From Sphingomonas sp. So64.6b (GTDB lineage: Bacteria > Pseudomonadota > Alphaproteobacteria > Sphingomonadales > Sphingomonadaceae), in contig NZ_CP048817.1 of assembly GCF_014171475.1 (NCBI RefSeq), positions 1,364,001 through 1,428,000 of the forward strand: a stretch of DNA of 64,000 nucleotides, given 5' to 3'. Below, one piece after another: positions 50,433-59,536 of the stretch. A program made the position numbers and the translations under genes. A model generated the notes under the pieces. That model was not told where the DNA came from. It searched no databases and saw nothing but the letters and a program-made list of their open reading frames with translations. Position 1 is the stretch's first letter, and each line of letters begins with the position of its first letter.

Positions 50433-51116
50433 ATGACATCGCCAACACCGGATCAAGCCCGCAATGGCCGGCACGTGGTCATTCTCTGCCACCCGGCTCC
50501 AGGCAGCTTCAATCACTCCATCGCTGACACCTACTGCAAAGTCGTGAGGGCGAACGGGCATCACGTGGTGTTCCGGGATCTGTACGCGATGGGCTTTGAT
50601 CCAATCCTTCAGGCCAGCGAGCGTCCGGGAGCAGGCTTTTTGCCGTCACCCGATATTGCGCGCGAGCTTGCGACGATCGCTGGCGGCGACGTTTTTGTGC
50701 TCATCTATCCGATCTGGTTTGGCACCCCGCCAGCGATGATGAAGGGCTATGTCGAGCGTGTGCTTGGCTCGGGCATTGGACCGGACGCGGTCCAACGTCG
50801 CCTGCAGACACCCTTGCTGGGCAACAAGCGCCTGCTGAGTTTCACCACCTCGGCGGCGAGCAATGGCTGGCTCAACGAACAGGGGCAGGAAAGGTCGCTT
50901 CGCGATGTATTTGACGACTATCTGGCGCACGCCTTCGGTATGCACTCGCAGTCGCATGTCCGCTTCGATCACATCACCGACGGTCTCAGCGAACGCTTCG
51001 CGCTGCAATATCTTCGTGACGTTGAGGATCGGGCGCGGCGAATGTGTGCCGAGGTCGCGTTCGGCGACGAAGCGCTACTCGCTAATGCCGGACTTGTGGG
51101 GTTGTTCGCACAATGA
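50433..51116 (+). CDS. NAD(P)H:quinone oxidoreductase-like flavoprotein, copy 2
   Basis: 227 residues from ATG 50433 (other in-frame starts at 50337 and 50424). The same fold as copy 1: [56 protein letters not shown], a loop around [16 protein letters not shown] and a C-terminal [17 protein letters not shown]. The stop TGA overlaps the phosphoketolase ATG (ATGA), so both are translated from one mRNA. It lies 125 bp after site 2. Confidence 0.82.
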   Translation: MTSPTPDQARNGRHVVILCHPAPGSFNHSIADTYCKVVRANGHHVVFRDLYAMGFDPILQASERPGAGFLPSPDIARELATIAGGDVFVLIYPIWFGTPPAMMKGYVERVLGSGIGPDAVQRRLQTPLLGNKRLLSFTTSAASNGWLNEQGQERSLRDVFDDYLAHAFGMHSQSHVRFDHITDGLSERFALQYLRDVEDRARRMCAEVAFGDEALLANAGLVGLFAQ

Positions 51117-53529
51117 ACCTCTTTGCCTCAACGCCTCATAGCCGTCCCGCAGCATCGACCGGAAATCAATCCAACCCGCGCCGACCCCTGGCGCCTGAGT
51201 TACTGCGCCGCATGGATGCATATTGGCGCGCGGCCAACTATCTGTCGGTCGGCCAGATCTATCTGCGCGATAATGCGCTGCTCGAGCGTCCTCTGGCGAT
51301 CGCGGACGTAAAGCCCCGGCTGCTCGGCCATTGGGGTACGACGCCAGGCCTGAATTTCCTCTATGTCCACCTCAACCGGTTGATCGTCGAGCATGACCTG
51401 AACATGATCAACGTCATCGGCCCGGGCCATGGCGGACCGGGACTGGTCGCCAACACCTATCTGGAGGGTTCCTACACCGAGCGTTATCCAGCGATCGAGC
51501 GCAGCCGGAGCGGGCTGCACCGGCTGTTCCGGCAATTCTCCTGGCCCGGCGGGATCCCGAGCCATGTCGCACCCGAGACTCCCGGGTCGATCCATGAGGG
51601 CGGCGAGCTCGGTTATTCGCTCGCTCATGCTTATGGTGCCGCGTTCGACAATCCCGATCTGATCGTCGCCTGTGTTATCGGCGACGGCGAGGCCGAGACT
51701 GGCGCGCTTGCGACCAGTTGGCATTCCAACAAATTCCTCAATCCGGCACGCGATGGCGCGGTGCTGCCGATCCTCCATCTCAACGGGTTCAAGATCGCCA
51801 ACCCGACCATCCTGGCCAGGATCGATCCGCATGAGCTGAGCGACCTGCTGCGCGGCTATGGTTACGACCCCTTTTCGTCGAGGGCGATGATCCCGCCGAA
51901 ATGCACCAGTTGCTGGCCGGTGCGCTCGACCGGGCGCTCGCCCGCATCCAGGAAATCCAGACGGCGGCACGTGCCCCTGGGGTCATTCCCGAACGACCTC
52001 GCTGGCCGATGATCGTGTTCCGGACGCCCAAGGGCTGGACCGGTCCGAAGATGGTTGACGGCAAGCCGGTCGAAGGCACCTGGCGGGCGCATCAGGTGCC
52101 GATCGCCAATTTCGATGATCCCGAACATCTATGCCAACTCGAGACATGGATGCGCAACTACCGGCCAGCGGAATTGTTCGACGAGCATGGCAAGTTCCAC
52201 GACGACTATGCGTCGCTGGCGCCGACCGGGCACAGGCGGATGGGCTCCAACCCCCATGCCAATGGCGGTGAGCTGCTCCAGTCGCTGTCGCTTCCCGATT
52301 TTCGCGACTACGCCGTGGCCGTATCAGTGCCGGGACAGGTGAGGGCAGAGGCCACCCGCGTCCTTGGCTCTTATCTGCGCGACACGATGCGGCGCAATCT
52401 GGGGTCAGTGAACTTCCGGCTGTTCGGCCCCGACGAGACCGCCTCGAACCGGCTCGACGCGGTATATGAAGTCTCCGGCAAGGCGTGGATGGCGAGGACC
52501 GAGGAGATCGATACCGATCTCAGCGCCGACGGACGCGTGATGGAGATACTGAGCGAGCATCTCTGCCAGGGTTGGCTCGAGGGCTATCTGCTGACCGGCC
52601 GCCACGGCCTGTTCTCCTGTTACGAGGCGTTCGTCCATATCGTCGATTCAATGGTCAACCAGCACGCCAAATGGCTGAAGGTTACCAAGAAGATCCCGTG
52701 GCGCGCGCCGATCGCCTCGCTCAATTACCTGCTGACCTCGCATGTCTGGCGCCAGGATCATAACGGCCTGTCGCATCAGGATCCCGGCTTCATCGACCAT
52801 GTCGCCAATAAGACCGCGGACCTCGCGCGCATCTATTTGCCGCCCGATGCGAACTGCCTGTTGTCCGTCGCCGACCATTGCCTGCGCAGCCGCGGCTATG
52901 TGAACGTGATCGTCGCGGGCAAGCAGCCGGAATGGCAATGGCTTGGGATCGACGAGGCCGTGCGGCACTGCACGACCGGCGCCGGTATCTGGCACTGGGC
53001 GAGCGATGAGGTCGAGCCCGATATCGTCATGGCGTGCGCCGGCGACGTGCCCACGCTCGAGACGATGGCTGCGGTCAGCTTGCTGCGGCAATATGTACCG
53101 GACATTCGCATCCGGGTCGTCAATGTCGTCGACCTGATGGTCCTGCAGCCGCAATCGGAACACCCACACGGGCTCGACGACCGCGCGTTCGATGCGCTCT
53201 TCACAGCCGACAAACCGGTGATCTTCGCGTTCCACGGCTATCCCGCAATGGTCCACAAGCTAACCTATCGCCGCACCAACCACGCCAACATCCATGTCCG
53301 CGGATACAAGGAAGAAGGCACCACGACGACGCCGTTCGACATGGTCGTGCTCAACGATCTCGACCGCTACCGCCTGGCGCTGGATGCGATCGAGCGGGTG
53401 CCGCGCCTGTATCATATCGTCGATCGGGAGCGTGACCGCTACTGGGCGATGATGGAGCGCCACAAGCTCCACATCGCCGAGCATGGTGATGATCTGCCCG
53501 AAGTCCGTGACTGGCAATGGCAGCGGTGA
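51113..53529 (+). pseudogene. xfp: Phosphoketolase (xylulose-5-P/fructose-6-P), frame-broken at one T
   Basis: Together the two frames encode ~805 residues of a full Xfp enzyme, which converts xylulose-5-P or fructose-6-P plus phosphate into acetyl-phosphate. The first frame (51113-52012) carries [37 protein letters not shown] and the ThDP site [16 protein letters not shown]. The second (from 51901, ending 53529) resumes at [19 protein letters not shown]. The break is at the T4 run 51872-51875: one more T gives [15 protein letters not shown] without interruption. The rest is intact. It may be a real lesion or an assembly error. The end overlaps ackA by 13 bp. Confidence 0.9.
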
Positions 53530-54566
53530 TCGCCGATCTTCGCCCCGTGGTGCTCGCGTTCAATAGCGGTTCGTCGTCGCTCAAATTCGGCCTTTTTGAA
53601 CTCGGTGGCGCGGTGCCCAGGGAACTGGTCGCCGGCAGCTTCGAGACGACCGACGACCACGGCGCCCTGTTCGATTCAGTCGACGCGGCGCTTGGTCGGA
53701 CCGATGCGCCACCGCCAATCGCGATCGGCCACCGGGTGGTTCATGACGGGGCGAAACAAAATGCCCATTGCCTCATCGACGATGCCGTCATTCGTGACCT
53801 GGTCAGCGCCTGTGTGTTCGCACCGCTCCACGGCCCTGCCGCGCTGGCGCTGATCAAGGCTGCGCGCACGCATTATCCGACACTGCCGCAGGCCGCCTGC
53901 TTCGACACGGCATTCCATGCGGACATGCCCGATGTGGCAACGACACTCCCTATTCCTGGTGCCTTTCGCGCACCCGGTGTCCGGCGCTATGGTTTTCACG
54001 GGCTGTCATGCGAATCTATCGTCCGGCAACTTGGGTCCGATCTGCCGGCACGGCTGGTCCTCGCCCATCTCGGCAATGGCGCGAGTGTCACGGCCGTGCG
54101 GGATGGCCGGTCGATCGACACCAGCATGGGGCTGACCCCCGCCGGCGGCGTGGTGATGGCGACGCGCAGCGGGGATATCGACCCCGGTGTCCTGCTCTAT
54201 CTGCTGCGCGAAAAAGGCCTGGACAATGGAGCGCTGGAACAGCTCATTGACCGTCGATCCGGCATGCTGGGCGTGTCCGGCCTGTCCGGCGATATGCGCG
54301 TCCTTCACGAGGCAGCGGCACATGATCCGGACGCGGATCTCGCGATCCGGCTATTCTGCCAGTCCGTCCGCAAGCAGATCGGCGCGATGATCGCGGTCCT
54401 CGAGGGGATCGATATGCTGGTTCTGACTGGCGGGATCGGGGAGCATGACACACTGGTTGGCGATGCGATCCGTCGGCAACTGGCGTGGAGCGGCGCGAAA
54501 ATCCGTGTCCTGCGATCGCAAGAAGACGAGCAGATCGCACTGCACACGGCCAGCCTTGCCGCCTGA
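53517..54566 (+). CDS. ackA: Acetate kinase
   Basis: 349 residues. ASKHA fold motifs: [79 protein letters not shown] and TGGIGEHD. It makes ATP from acetyl-phosphate, the product of the phosphoketolase gene it overlaps by 13 bp. It is about 50 residues shorter than the usual ~400; the deficit is in loops and the C-terminus. Co-transcription and translational coupling with xfp are strongly implied. Confidence 0.92.
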   Translation: MAAVIADLRPVVLAFNSGSSSLKFGLFELGGAVPRELVAGSFETTDDHGALFDSVDAALGRTDAPPPIAIGHRVVHDGAKQNAHCLIDDAVIRDLVSACVFAPLHGPAALALIKAARTHYPTLPQAACFDTAFHADMPDVATTLPIPGAFRAPGVRRYGFHGLSCESIVRQLGSDLPARLVLAHLGNGASVTAVRDGRSIDTSMGLTPAGGVVMATRSGDIDPGVLLYLLREKGLDNGALEQLIDRRSGMLGVSGLSGDMRVLHEAAAHDPDADLAIRLFCQSVRKQIGAMIAVLEGIDMLVLTGGIGEHDTLVGDAIRRQLAWSGAKIRVLRSQEDEQIALHTASLAA

Positions 54567-54611
54567 TCGCGGGGCAGCGATTGCACTCCCCGCGAGCCCC
54601 GCGAAGATACG

Positions 54612-55274
54612 CTAGGCGATAGTGAGCATGTTGACGACGCTGACCGCACCGGCTGCCTGCAACGCCGTCTGTTCGGCCACGTCGCGTTCGTGAATGGAGG
54701 AGACGCTGCCGGTCAGGCGAACCGTGCCGCCATCGACCGCGACCATGACGGTATCGCGATCCAGGAAGGCCGAGCGATGCAGGGCGCTGCGAATGCTCTC
54801 CCGCACGTCGAGCACATCGACGCGAGGTTTGACCGTGATCATGTTCACCACGCCGACGACACCGGCGATCGGCCGCACATTCCGTTCCGCCGCATCGCGT
54901 TCGAAATGCCAATCTACTTCGCCGAGCAGGGTGATCCACCCGTCTTCGACGCGCGGGACGATCGCGCCTTGCGGAATCGTCCCGTCGGACCCCAGTCGCA
55001 AGCTGGCAGCAGCGGCGATGTCTTCGTCGTGAAACTTGGTGCTGCCGTTCAGCACCACCTCAACATGTTCGACGATCGCCTGCACACCCTTGACCCTGCT
55101 CGCGGCGGTTTCCGCTGCATGTTTGCCGAAGAAGCTGGTCGTATGCCCGCTCAGCGTCACCACGCCGTCCTTGACAGTGACGCCGATCTGGCCGGCCGGT
55201 ACGCTCGGATCCCAACTCAATTCAGCGACTATATCGCGTTGCAGATCGGTATCGCAGCTCGTGGGGGCAGTCAT
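54612..55274 (-). CDS. Protein with three BON domains, copy 1
   Basis: 220 residues. Three consecutive BON repeats: IGVTVKDGVVTLSGHTTSFF (~25-95), DGWITLLGEVDWHFERDAAE (~105-165) and DGGTVRLTGSVSSIHERDVA (~180-220), each with the GxVxLxG beta-alpha pattern. BON domains bind membranes or phospholipids; no signal peptide is seen, so a cytoplasmic or inner-membrane-associated role is likely. It is monocistronic behind shared element 3. Very similar to copy 2 (56774-57427). Confidence 0.88.
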   Translation of the reverse strand: MTAPTSCDTDLQRDIVAELSWDPSVPAGQIGVTVKDGVVTLSGHTTSFFGKHAAETAASRVKGVQAIVEHVEVVLNGSTKFHDEDIAAAASLRLGSDGTIPQGAIVPRVEDGWITLLGEVDWHFERDAAERNVRPIAGVVGVVNMITVKPRVDVLDVRESIRSALHRSAFLDRDTVMVAVDGGTVRLTGSVSSIHERDVAEQTALQAAGAVSVVNMLTIA

Positions 55275-55354
55275 CAGCGAACACTTTCTCGAAAAAGACG
55301 ATCGATCCTATCGACGCCATGGTGATTATGCCCGATCGCTGTCGCCCGATACGC

Positions 55355-55368
55355 TCGGAAACTACGCA
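55355..55368 (-). promoter_or_regulatory. Shared 14-bp element, site 3
   Basis: The minus strand reads TGCGTAGTTTCCGA, 80 bp before the BON protein copy 1 start. A CATAAT hexamer about 25 bp downstream of the element could be the -10. Confidence 0.75.
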
Positions 55369-55400
55369 GAGTCCCGCGGCGTGATGTGGAGCCGGCCGCG

Positions 55401-56777
55401 CTATTCCATAGCAGCGAGAAGGGCATCGACCTCGATCCGCGCGAAGGTCGTGAAGCTGTCGGCAATTGCATAGGGCAGCAAGAGCGTTCGCCGGTTGAGG
55501 ATGGCGCCGCAGCTATAGATGACGTTCGGCACATAACCGTCGCGCTCTTCAGCCCTGCATCGCAGCAGCGGATGGGTCATCCGAGCCATGACCTTGGTCG
55601 GGTCAGTCTTGTCCAAGAGACAGGCGCCGATGCAATAGTTTCGCACCGCTCCGACCCCATGGGTCAGGACCAGCCAGCCTTCGTCGATCTCGATCGGAGA
55701 ACCGCAATTGCCGATCTGGATGAACTCCCAGGGCCAGCGCGGTGTGACCGTCCGGGTGCCACCTTGCCAATTATAGAGGTCGTCCGACATGAGCAGCCAG
55801 ATATTCTCATGGTCCTGACGTCCGAGCATCGCATATCGGCCGCCGATTTTGCGCGGAAACAATGCCATCCCCTTGTTGGCGGTCGCATCGCCGCGCAACG
55901 CGCTGAGTTCGAACGTTGCAAAGTCGGCGGTTCTGAGAAGCTCCTGCCGGATCGCGCGGCCGCCAAAGGCGGTATAGGTGCCGAGATAGGTCACGATCCC
56001 GTCGTCATTGGTAAAGCGCACCAGGCGCAGATCCTCGATCCCCTGTCGTTGATGGTCGGTGATCGGGTAGATCACCACTTCGGAGAGGTCGCGGCTGGCA
56101 TCGCAGAACAAGCGGACGCCGGGATCGTCCGGCGCGCCGCCCGGGATGCTCTCGACCCGTGGCGAAATCGCTTCGGCACTTGGTTCATCCAGCGTCACGG
56201 CGCCGTCTGCGGACCATAGCCCGGTGCGAAACGTGACGGATGAGATATGGCCTTCGCCGACGCCGCGCAGCGACAGTATGAACCGGATCGCGCCGGCCGG
56301 CGTCCGCGATTGGTCGGGATGAGCGACGATGCTGGGGTTGAACAACGCCGCTGCTTCGAAGGAATATTCCTCGCTGAAATATCCGCCGATGAGCAGCGCT
56401 TGAGTCGATGTGACGGACCCTGGGTCGATGACCAGCCCGTTTACTTCGTGAAACCGTCGTGAGAGGATGACCTCGATGTCACGGTGACGATTGGACAGCC
56501 CATCCGATACGCGCTCCCACTCATGCCGAAGCTGCGTTTCATCAAGGCTAAGCACCCGGTTCGCGACGCGCTGCGCGCGGGAGCAACCGGCCGATGCGAA
56601 GGCTGGCGGATCATCAGCCGGCATGAACGGCCGGATTACGACACGAGACGGATCGGCCCGAATCATGATCGGCAAATGGGTCACGATATCATGATCGATC
56701 ACCGGATGATTGTCGGGGTCGAACGAGATCGCGGGTGCGCTGGCCGACCGGCTTGTAGCAGCGGCTGGATTGATCAT
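55401..56777 (-). CDS. Glycoside hydrolase family 130 (DUF377-like) phosphorylase/hydrolase
   Basis: 458 residues. The five-bladed beta-propeller shows FNPSIVAHPDQSRTPAGAIR, LSLRGVGEGHISSVTFRTG, YLGTYTAFGGRAIRQELLRT, NKGMALFPRKIGGRYAMLGR, GNCGSPIEIDEGWLVLTHGV and SCGAILNRRTLLLPYAIADS, the motif order of GH130 mannoside phosphorylases/mannosidases. The start codon (ATG 56777) overlaps the stop of BON copy 2 (ATGA), so the two are translated together. It probably acts on a stored or recycled glycan; substrate unknown. Confidence 0.85.
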   Translation of the reverse strand: MINPAAATSRSASAPAISFDPDNHPVIDHDIVTHLPIMIRADPSRVVIRPFMPADDPPAFASAGCSRAQRVANRVLSLDETQLRHEWERVSDGLSNRHRDIEVILSRRFHEVNGLVIDPGSVTSTQALLIGGYFSEEYSFEAAALFNPSIVAHPDQSRTPAGAIRFILSLRGVGEGHISSVTFRTGLWSADGAVTLDEPSAEAISPRVESIPGGAPDDPGVRLFCDASRDLSEVVIYPITDHQRQGIEDLRLVRFTNDDGIVTYLGTYTAFGGRAIRQELLRTADFATFELSALRGDATANKGMALFPRKIGGRYAMLGRQDHENIWLLMSDDLYNWQGGTRTVTPRWPWEFIQIGNCGSPIEIDEGWLVLTHGVGAVRNYCIGACLLDKTDPTKVMARMTHPLLRCRAEERDGYVPNVIYSCGAILNRRTLLLPYAIADSFTTFARIEVDALLAAME

Positions 56778-57427
56778 TCGACTGAAAGCAGATTGATCAC
56801 CGCAGCCGCACCCGGCGAGGCCCAGGCGATCGCTTCCGCAGTCCTGCGGTCACGCGAACTCGATACCTTTCCGGCCAATCTTACCGTTCCACCTTCGGCG
56901 CTGACCGAAACATGTTCGGGAGCGACCAGCCATGACCGGTGAAGCGCGTGGCGAATCTCGTCTTCGATGATCTCGACGTCCACTCGCGGCTTGATCGCGA
57001 GGTCGTTGGATATGCCGACAACGCCGAAAAGGCGCTCGACGACCTGCTCGGCCGCATCTTTCTCGAAACGCCAATGTACTTCACCGGTCAACGTGACCCA
57101 GCCCCTTTCGACGGTTGGTTTTATCCGATCGTGGGGAATCGCGACGTCACATGACAGTCGATTGACAATGGCGGTGGCGATCTCGTCGTCGGTGCGCTTG
57201 CCGAGATGGTTCAGTCGAACCTCGATCTCTTCCGCGACCCCCCTGACGCCTTTGACCCTTCGGGCTGCAGCCTCTGCGGCGCATTTGTCCGCGTAGTTTT
57301 CAACATGGCCGGTGAGCGTTATGATGCCACTGTCAGCGACCACACCGATATGTCCAGCGGGCACCCGCGGGTCCCAATTGAGTTCGGCCAGCACGTCTTT
57401 TTGAAGTTGGGTGTCCGTTGACATCAT
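56774..57427 (-). CDS. Protein with three BON domains, copy 2
   Basis: 217 residues with the same three-BON layout as copy 1: IGVVADSGIITLTGHVENYA, ERGWVTLTGEVHWRFEKDAA and EGGTVRLAGKVSSSRDRRTA. The starts also agree (MSTDTQLQKDVLAELNWDPR vs CDTDLQRDIVAELSWDPSVP), a recent duplication. It lies between the universal stress protein gene (61 bp upstream) and GH130 (ATGA overlap), all in one minus-strand unit behind element 4. Confidence 0.88.
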   Translation of the reverse strand: MMSTDTQLQKDVLAELNWDPRVPAGHIGVVADSGIITLTGHVENYADKCAAEAAARRVKGVRGVAEEIEVRLNHLGKRTDDEIATAIVNRLSCDVAIPHDRIKPTVERGWVTLTGEVHWRFEKDAAEQVVERLFGVVGISNDLAIKPRVDVEIIEDEIRHALHRSWLVAPEHVSVSAEGGTVRLAGKVSSSRDRRTAEAIAWASPGAAAVINLLSVE

Positions 57428-57488
57428 CGTCTCCTGAATGCCGCCACCATATCAACCGACAGAAGCGGGCCGATCAGCGAGGCCGACC

Positions 57489-58310
57489 TTAATGTGAGAG
57501 TAGCGCGCAACGATTGTTGCGCAGCAACAAGTCGCGCGTGACGCCGCCAAATGCCCATTCGCGCAGGCGGTTATGGCCATAGGCCCCGGCGACGATCAGA
57601 TCCGCGCAATGGTCCTTGGCGATGAGCGCGAGAGTCCCGACAGAGTCGCCATAGGAGTCGCCAACGATCGTATCGGCGCTAACCATGTGCCGTGACAGCC
57701 AAGCCACCACGTCGTTGATCTGCGATCGTGCCTCTACCAGCTTTGGTGTCACCTCGACGATGAGCACCCGGTCGGCCTGCTCAAGTATTGGCAGGGCGTC
57801 GGTGATGGCGCGCCGGCACTCGCGCGTATTGGACCAGGCGATGATCACCGTTTCGAAGATCGCTGGCGCAGGTCCGTCCGGCACGACGAGCACGGGTCGG
57901 CCGGCGCGAATGATGAGTTCGCCGGTGTCGGCGTGCGTCAGGGGATTGCGCTGCGGGCCCGAGCCCGCGCTTGTGATGATAAGGTCCGCACACCGTGCTT
58001 CACTGGCGACAATCTCGGCAATGCACCCCATGGTCGGTATCGAGCGCCATTCCAGAATAAAGGGCTGAATTTCGGTGCAGTCGCGAAACTCGGTCTCGGC
58101 ACGCTTCAGTTCCTGATCGACAATGTCTCGTTCCAGCGTGACGAGCTCGCCGGTAAAATAGCCGTCGGAGGTTCCGATCTCCATTGGCTGACAGACGGCC
58201 ACGCCGATGACCTTTGCCCTATACCTCTCGGCCAATTTCGCCGCGAGCGACAGCGTCGCCATATTGGGGTGGCCCGCGTCGAGGTGAACCATCAAAGTTG
58301 AATACGTCAT
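57489..58310 (-). CDS. Universal stress protein with two UspA domains
   Basis: 273 residues from ATG 58310 (MTYSTLMVHLDAGHPNMATL). Each half has a UspA-type fold, the second with the ATP-binding-like GDSYGDSVGTLALIAKDHCA and LIVAGAYGHNRLREWAFGGV (G-x2-G-x9-G pattern). It is made in many bacteria under starvation, hypoxia or oxidative stress. Its promoter region has shared element 4; BON copy 2 and GH130 follow on the same mRNA by inference. Confidence 0.88.
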   Translation of the reverse strand: MTYSTLMVHLDAGHPNMATLSLAAKLAERYRAKVIGVAVCQPMEIGTSDGYFTGELVTLERDIVDQELKRAETEFRDCTEIQPFILEWRSIPTMGCIAEIVASEARCADLIITSAGSGPQRNPLTHADTGELIIRAGRPVLVVPDGPAPAIFETVIIAWSNTRECRRAITDALPILEQADRVLIVEVTPKLVEARSQINDVVAWLSRHMVSADTIVGDSYGDSVGTLALIAKDHCADLIVAGAYGHNRLREWAFGGVTRDLLLRNNRCALLSH

Positions 58311-58422
58311 GGCGTCCGTCCTCATCGGCAACATGACCTGGCATCAGGCGATGTCACATGGCGGCCTGACCAAAATCACGCCTGCACATACATTTGTCGG
58401 CAAACCTGGGGCAGTAACAGCA

Positions 58423-58436
58423 TCGGAAACTACGCA
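58423..58436 (-). promoter_or_regulatory. Shared 14-bp element, site 4
   Basis: The minus strand reads TGCGTAGTTTCCGA, 112 bp before the universal stress protein start (58310). It lies in the intergenic region following the UPF0104 gene. Confidence 0.75.
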
Positions 58437-58480
58437 TGCCGGGCGATGTGTTCGTGCTGACGACTGAGATGCGGAGGGTA

Positions 58481-59536
58481 TCAGCCGGTGCTACCGGGCT
58501 TTCGCGGTCCCGTACTGGCAGGCCTTTTCCGGATGACGACACGCATCATAAACAGGCCCGGCAGTAACGGGAGCCACAGAGTGAATCCGCGCAGCAGCAG
58601 CGTCGCCGCGAGTGCCGTCTCCATGGGGACGCCCAAAAGGCTAAGTGCCGCTGTCGATCCGGCCTCGAAGCTGCCAAGGCCGAGCGGTACGGGGCCGAGC
58701 GTGACGATCATCGATGCGGCCATCACCGCGATGAACGCGATTTCAAAGGAGACGGGCTGACCAAGCGCCCGGAAGCAGACCGTCATGGTGGCGGCATCGG
58801 CGAAGAACACCAGCCCGTTCAACAGGGCGACCCGCACGATCAGCCGGCGATCGCCGATTAACGTGATCGGCGCCTCGCCGGCGACGTGCAACAAGCTGCG
58901 GACCAGCGTGAGGCGTTCAAGGATCGGCGACAAGCGATGACTCCCGCGCCTGCCCAGCCACAGGGCCAGCGCGGGGATCGCGATCGCGACGCTCAGGAAC
59001 AGCGCCACCAAGATGGCGATCAGCGGAGTCGCTTTGCCGTTCATCCAGAGCAGCGCCAGCGTCGCGAGCGCGAGCGCCGCATAAGCGGCGTAAAAGCCGA
59101 TCAGGGACACCAGCAGTACCGCCACGGCCGCGCCGCGTGGCACGCCAAGTGCGACCAGACGATCGATCAGGAGCATGTTGCCGCCCATGCCAGCAATCGG
59201 AATCATCTGATCGGCGAACAATTTGGAGATGGCGATCGGAAGCAGGTGCCGCAGTGGTATCGGCGACCCTGCCTTGATGAGCACGGCGCTCCAGCCGCGT
59301 GCGACGCAGGCATAGGTTACCGCCTGAAGGAGAAAGGCGGCAACCAGCCATCCGGGCTGGGCCTCTTTGAGGCTTTGCCCAAAAGCCTCGAGGTCGCCGA
59401 AATGCAGGACCACGAAAACCAGCGTCCCCGCCATGGCAGCGCCGAACAGCCAGGTGGCTAGCGTGCGGATGCGGCTTGGCGGTGATGGCGGCGGTAATCG
59501 CGCTGCTGCCGAAATGCGGGACGTTTCCTTCATCAT
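58481..59536 (-). CDS. UPF0104/lysylphosphatidylglycerol-synthase-TM-like membrane protein
   Basis: About 351 residues from the paired ATGs at 59536/59533 (MMKETSRI), which overlap the Mg-ATPase stop. Eight to nine transmembrane helices; LAEAFGQSLKEAQPGWLVAA-like start, the loop DQMIPIAGMGGNMLLIDRLV and the C-terminal VTLGPVPLGLGSFEAGSTAA motif are of the TIGR00374/MprF flippase-like family. It may move a lipid or its precursor across the inner membrane. It is the last gene of the 63.8-58.5 kb minus-strand unit. Confidence 0.82.
   Translation of the reverse strand: MMKETSRISAAARLPPPSPPSRIRTLATWLFGAAMAGTLVFVVLHFGDLEAFGQSLKEAQPGWLVAAFLLQAVTYACVARGWSAVLIKAGSPIPLRHLLPIAISKLFADQMIPIAGMGGNMLLIDRLVALGVPRGAAVAVLLVSLIGFYAAYAALALATLALLWMNGKATPLIAILVALFLSVAIAIPALALWLGRRGSHRLSPILERLTLVRSLLHVAGEAPITLIGDRRLIVRVALLNGLVFFADAATMTVCFRALGQPVSFEIAFIAVMAASMIVTLGPVPLGLGSFEAGSTAALSLLGVPMETALAATLLLRGFTLWLPLLPGLFMMRVVIRKRPASTGPRKPGSTG

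Noticed and set aside
51860-51880. Programmed -1 frameshift in phosphoketolase
   Set aside because: The sequence is not a proper X_XXY_YYZ slippery heptamer and no homologue that I know uses one.
45126-58436. EcfG general-stress promoters (GGAAC-N16/17-CGTT) as the explanation of the shared element
   Set aside because: The element has GGAAAC on one strand but no CGTT at the proper distance in any of the four sites.
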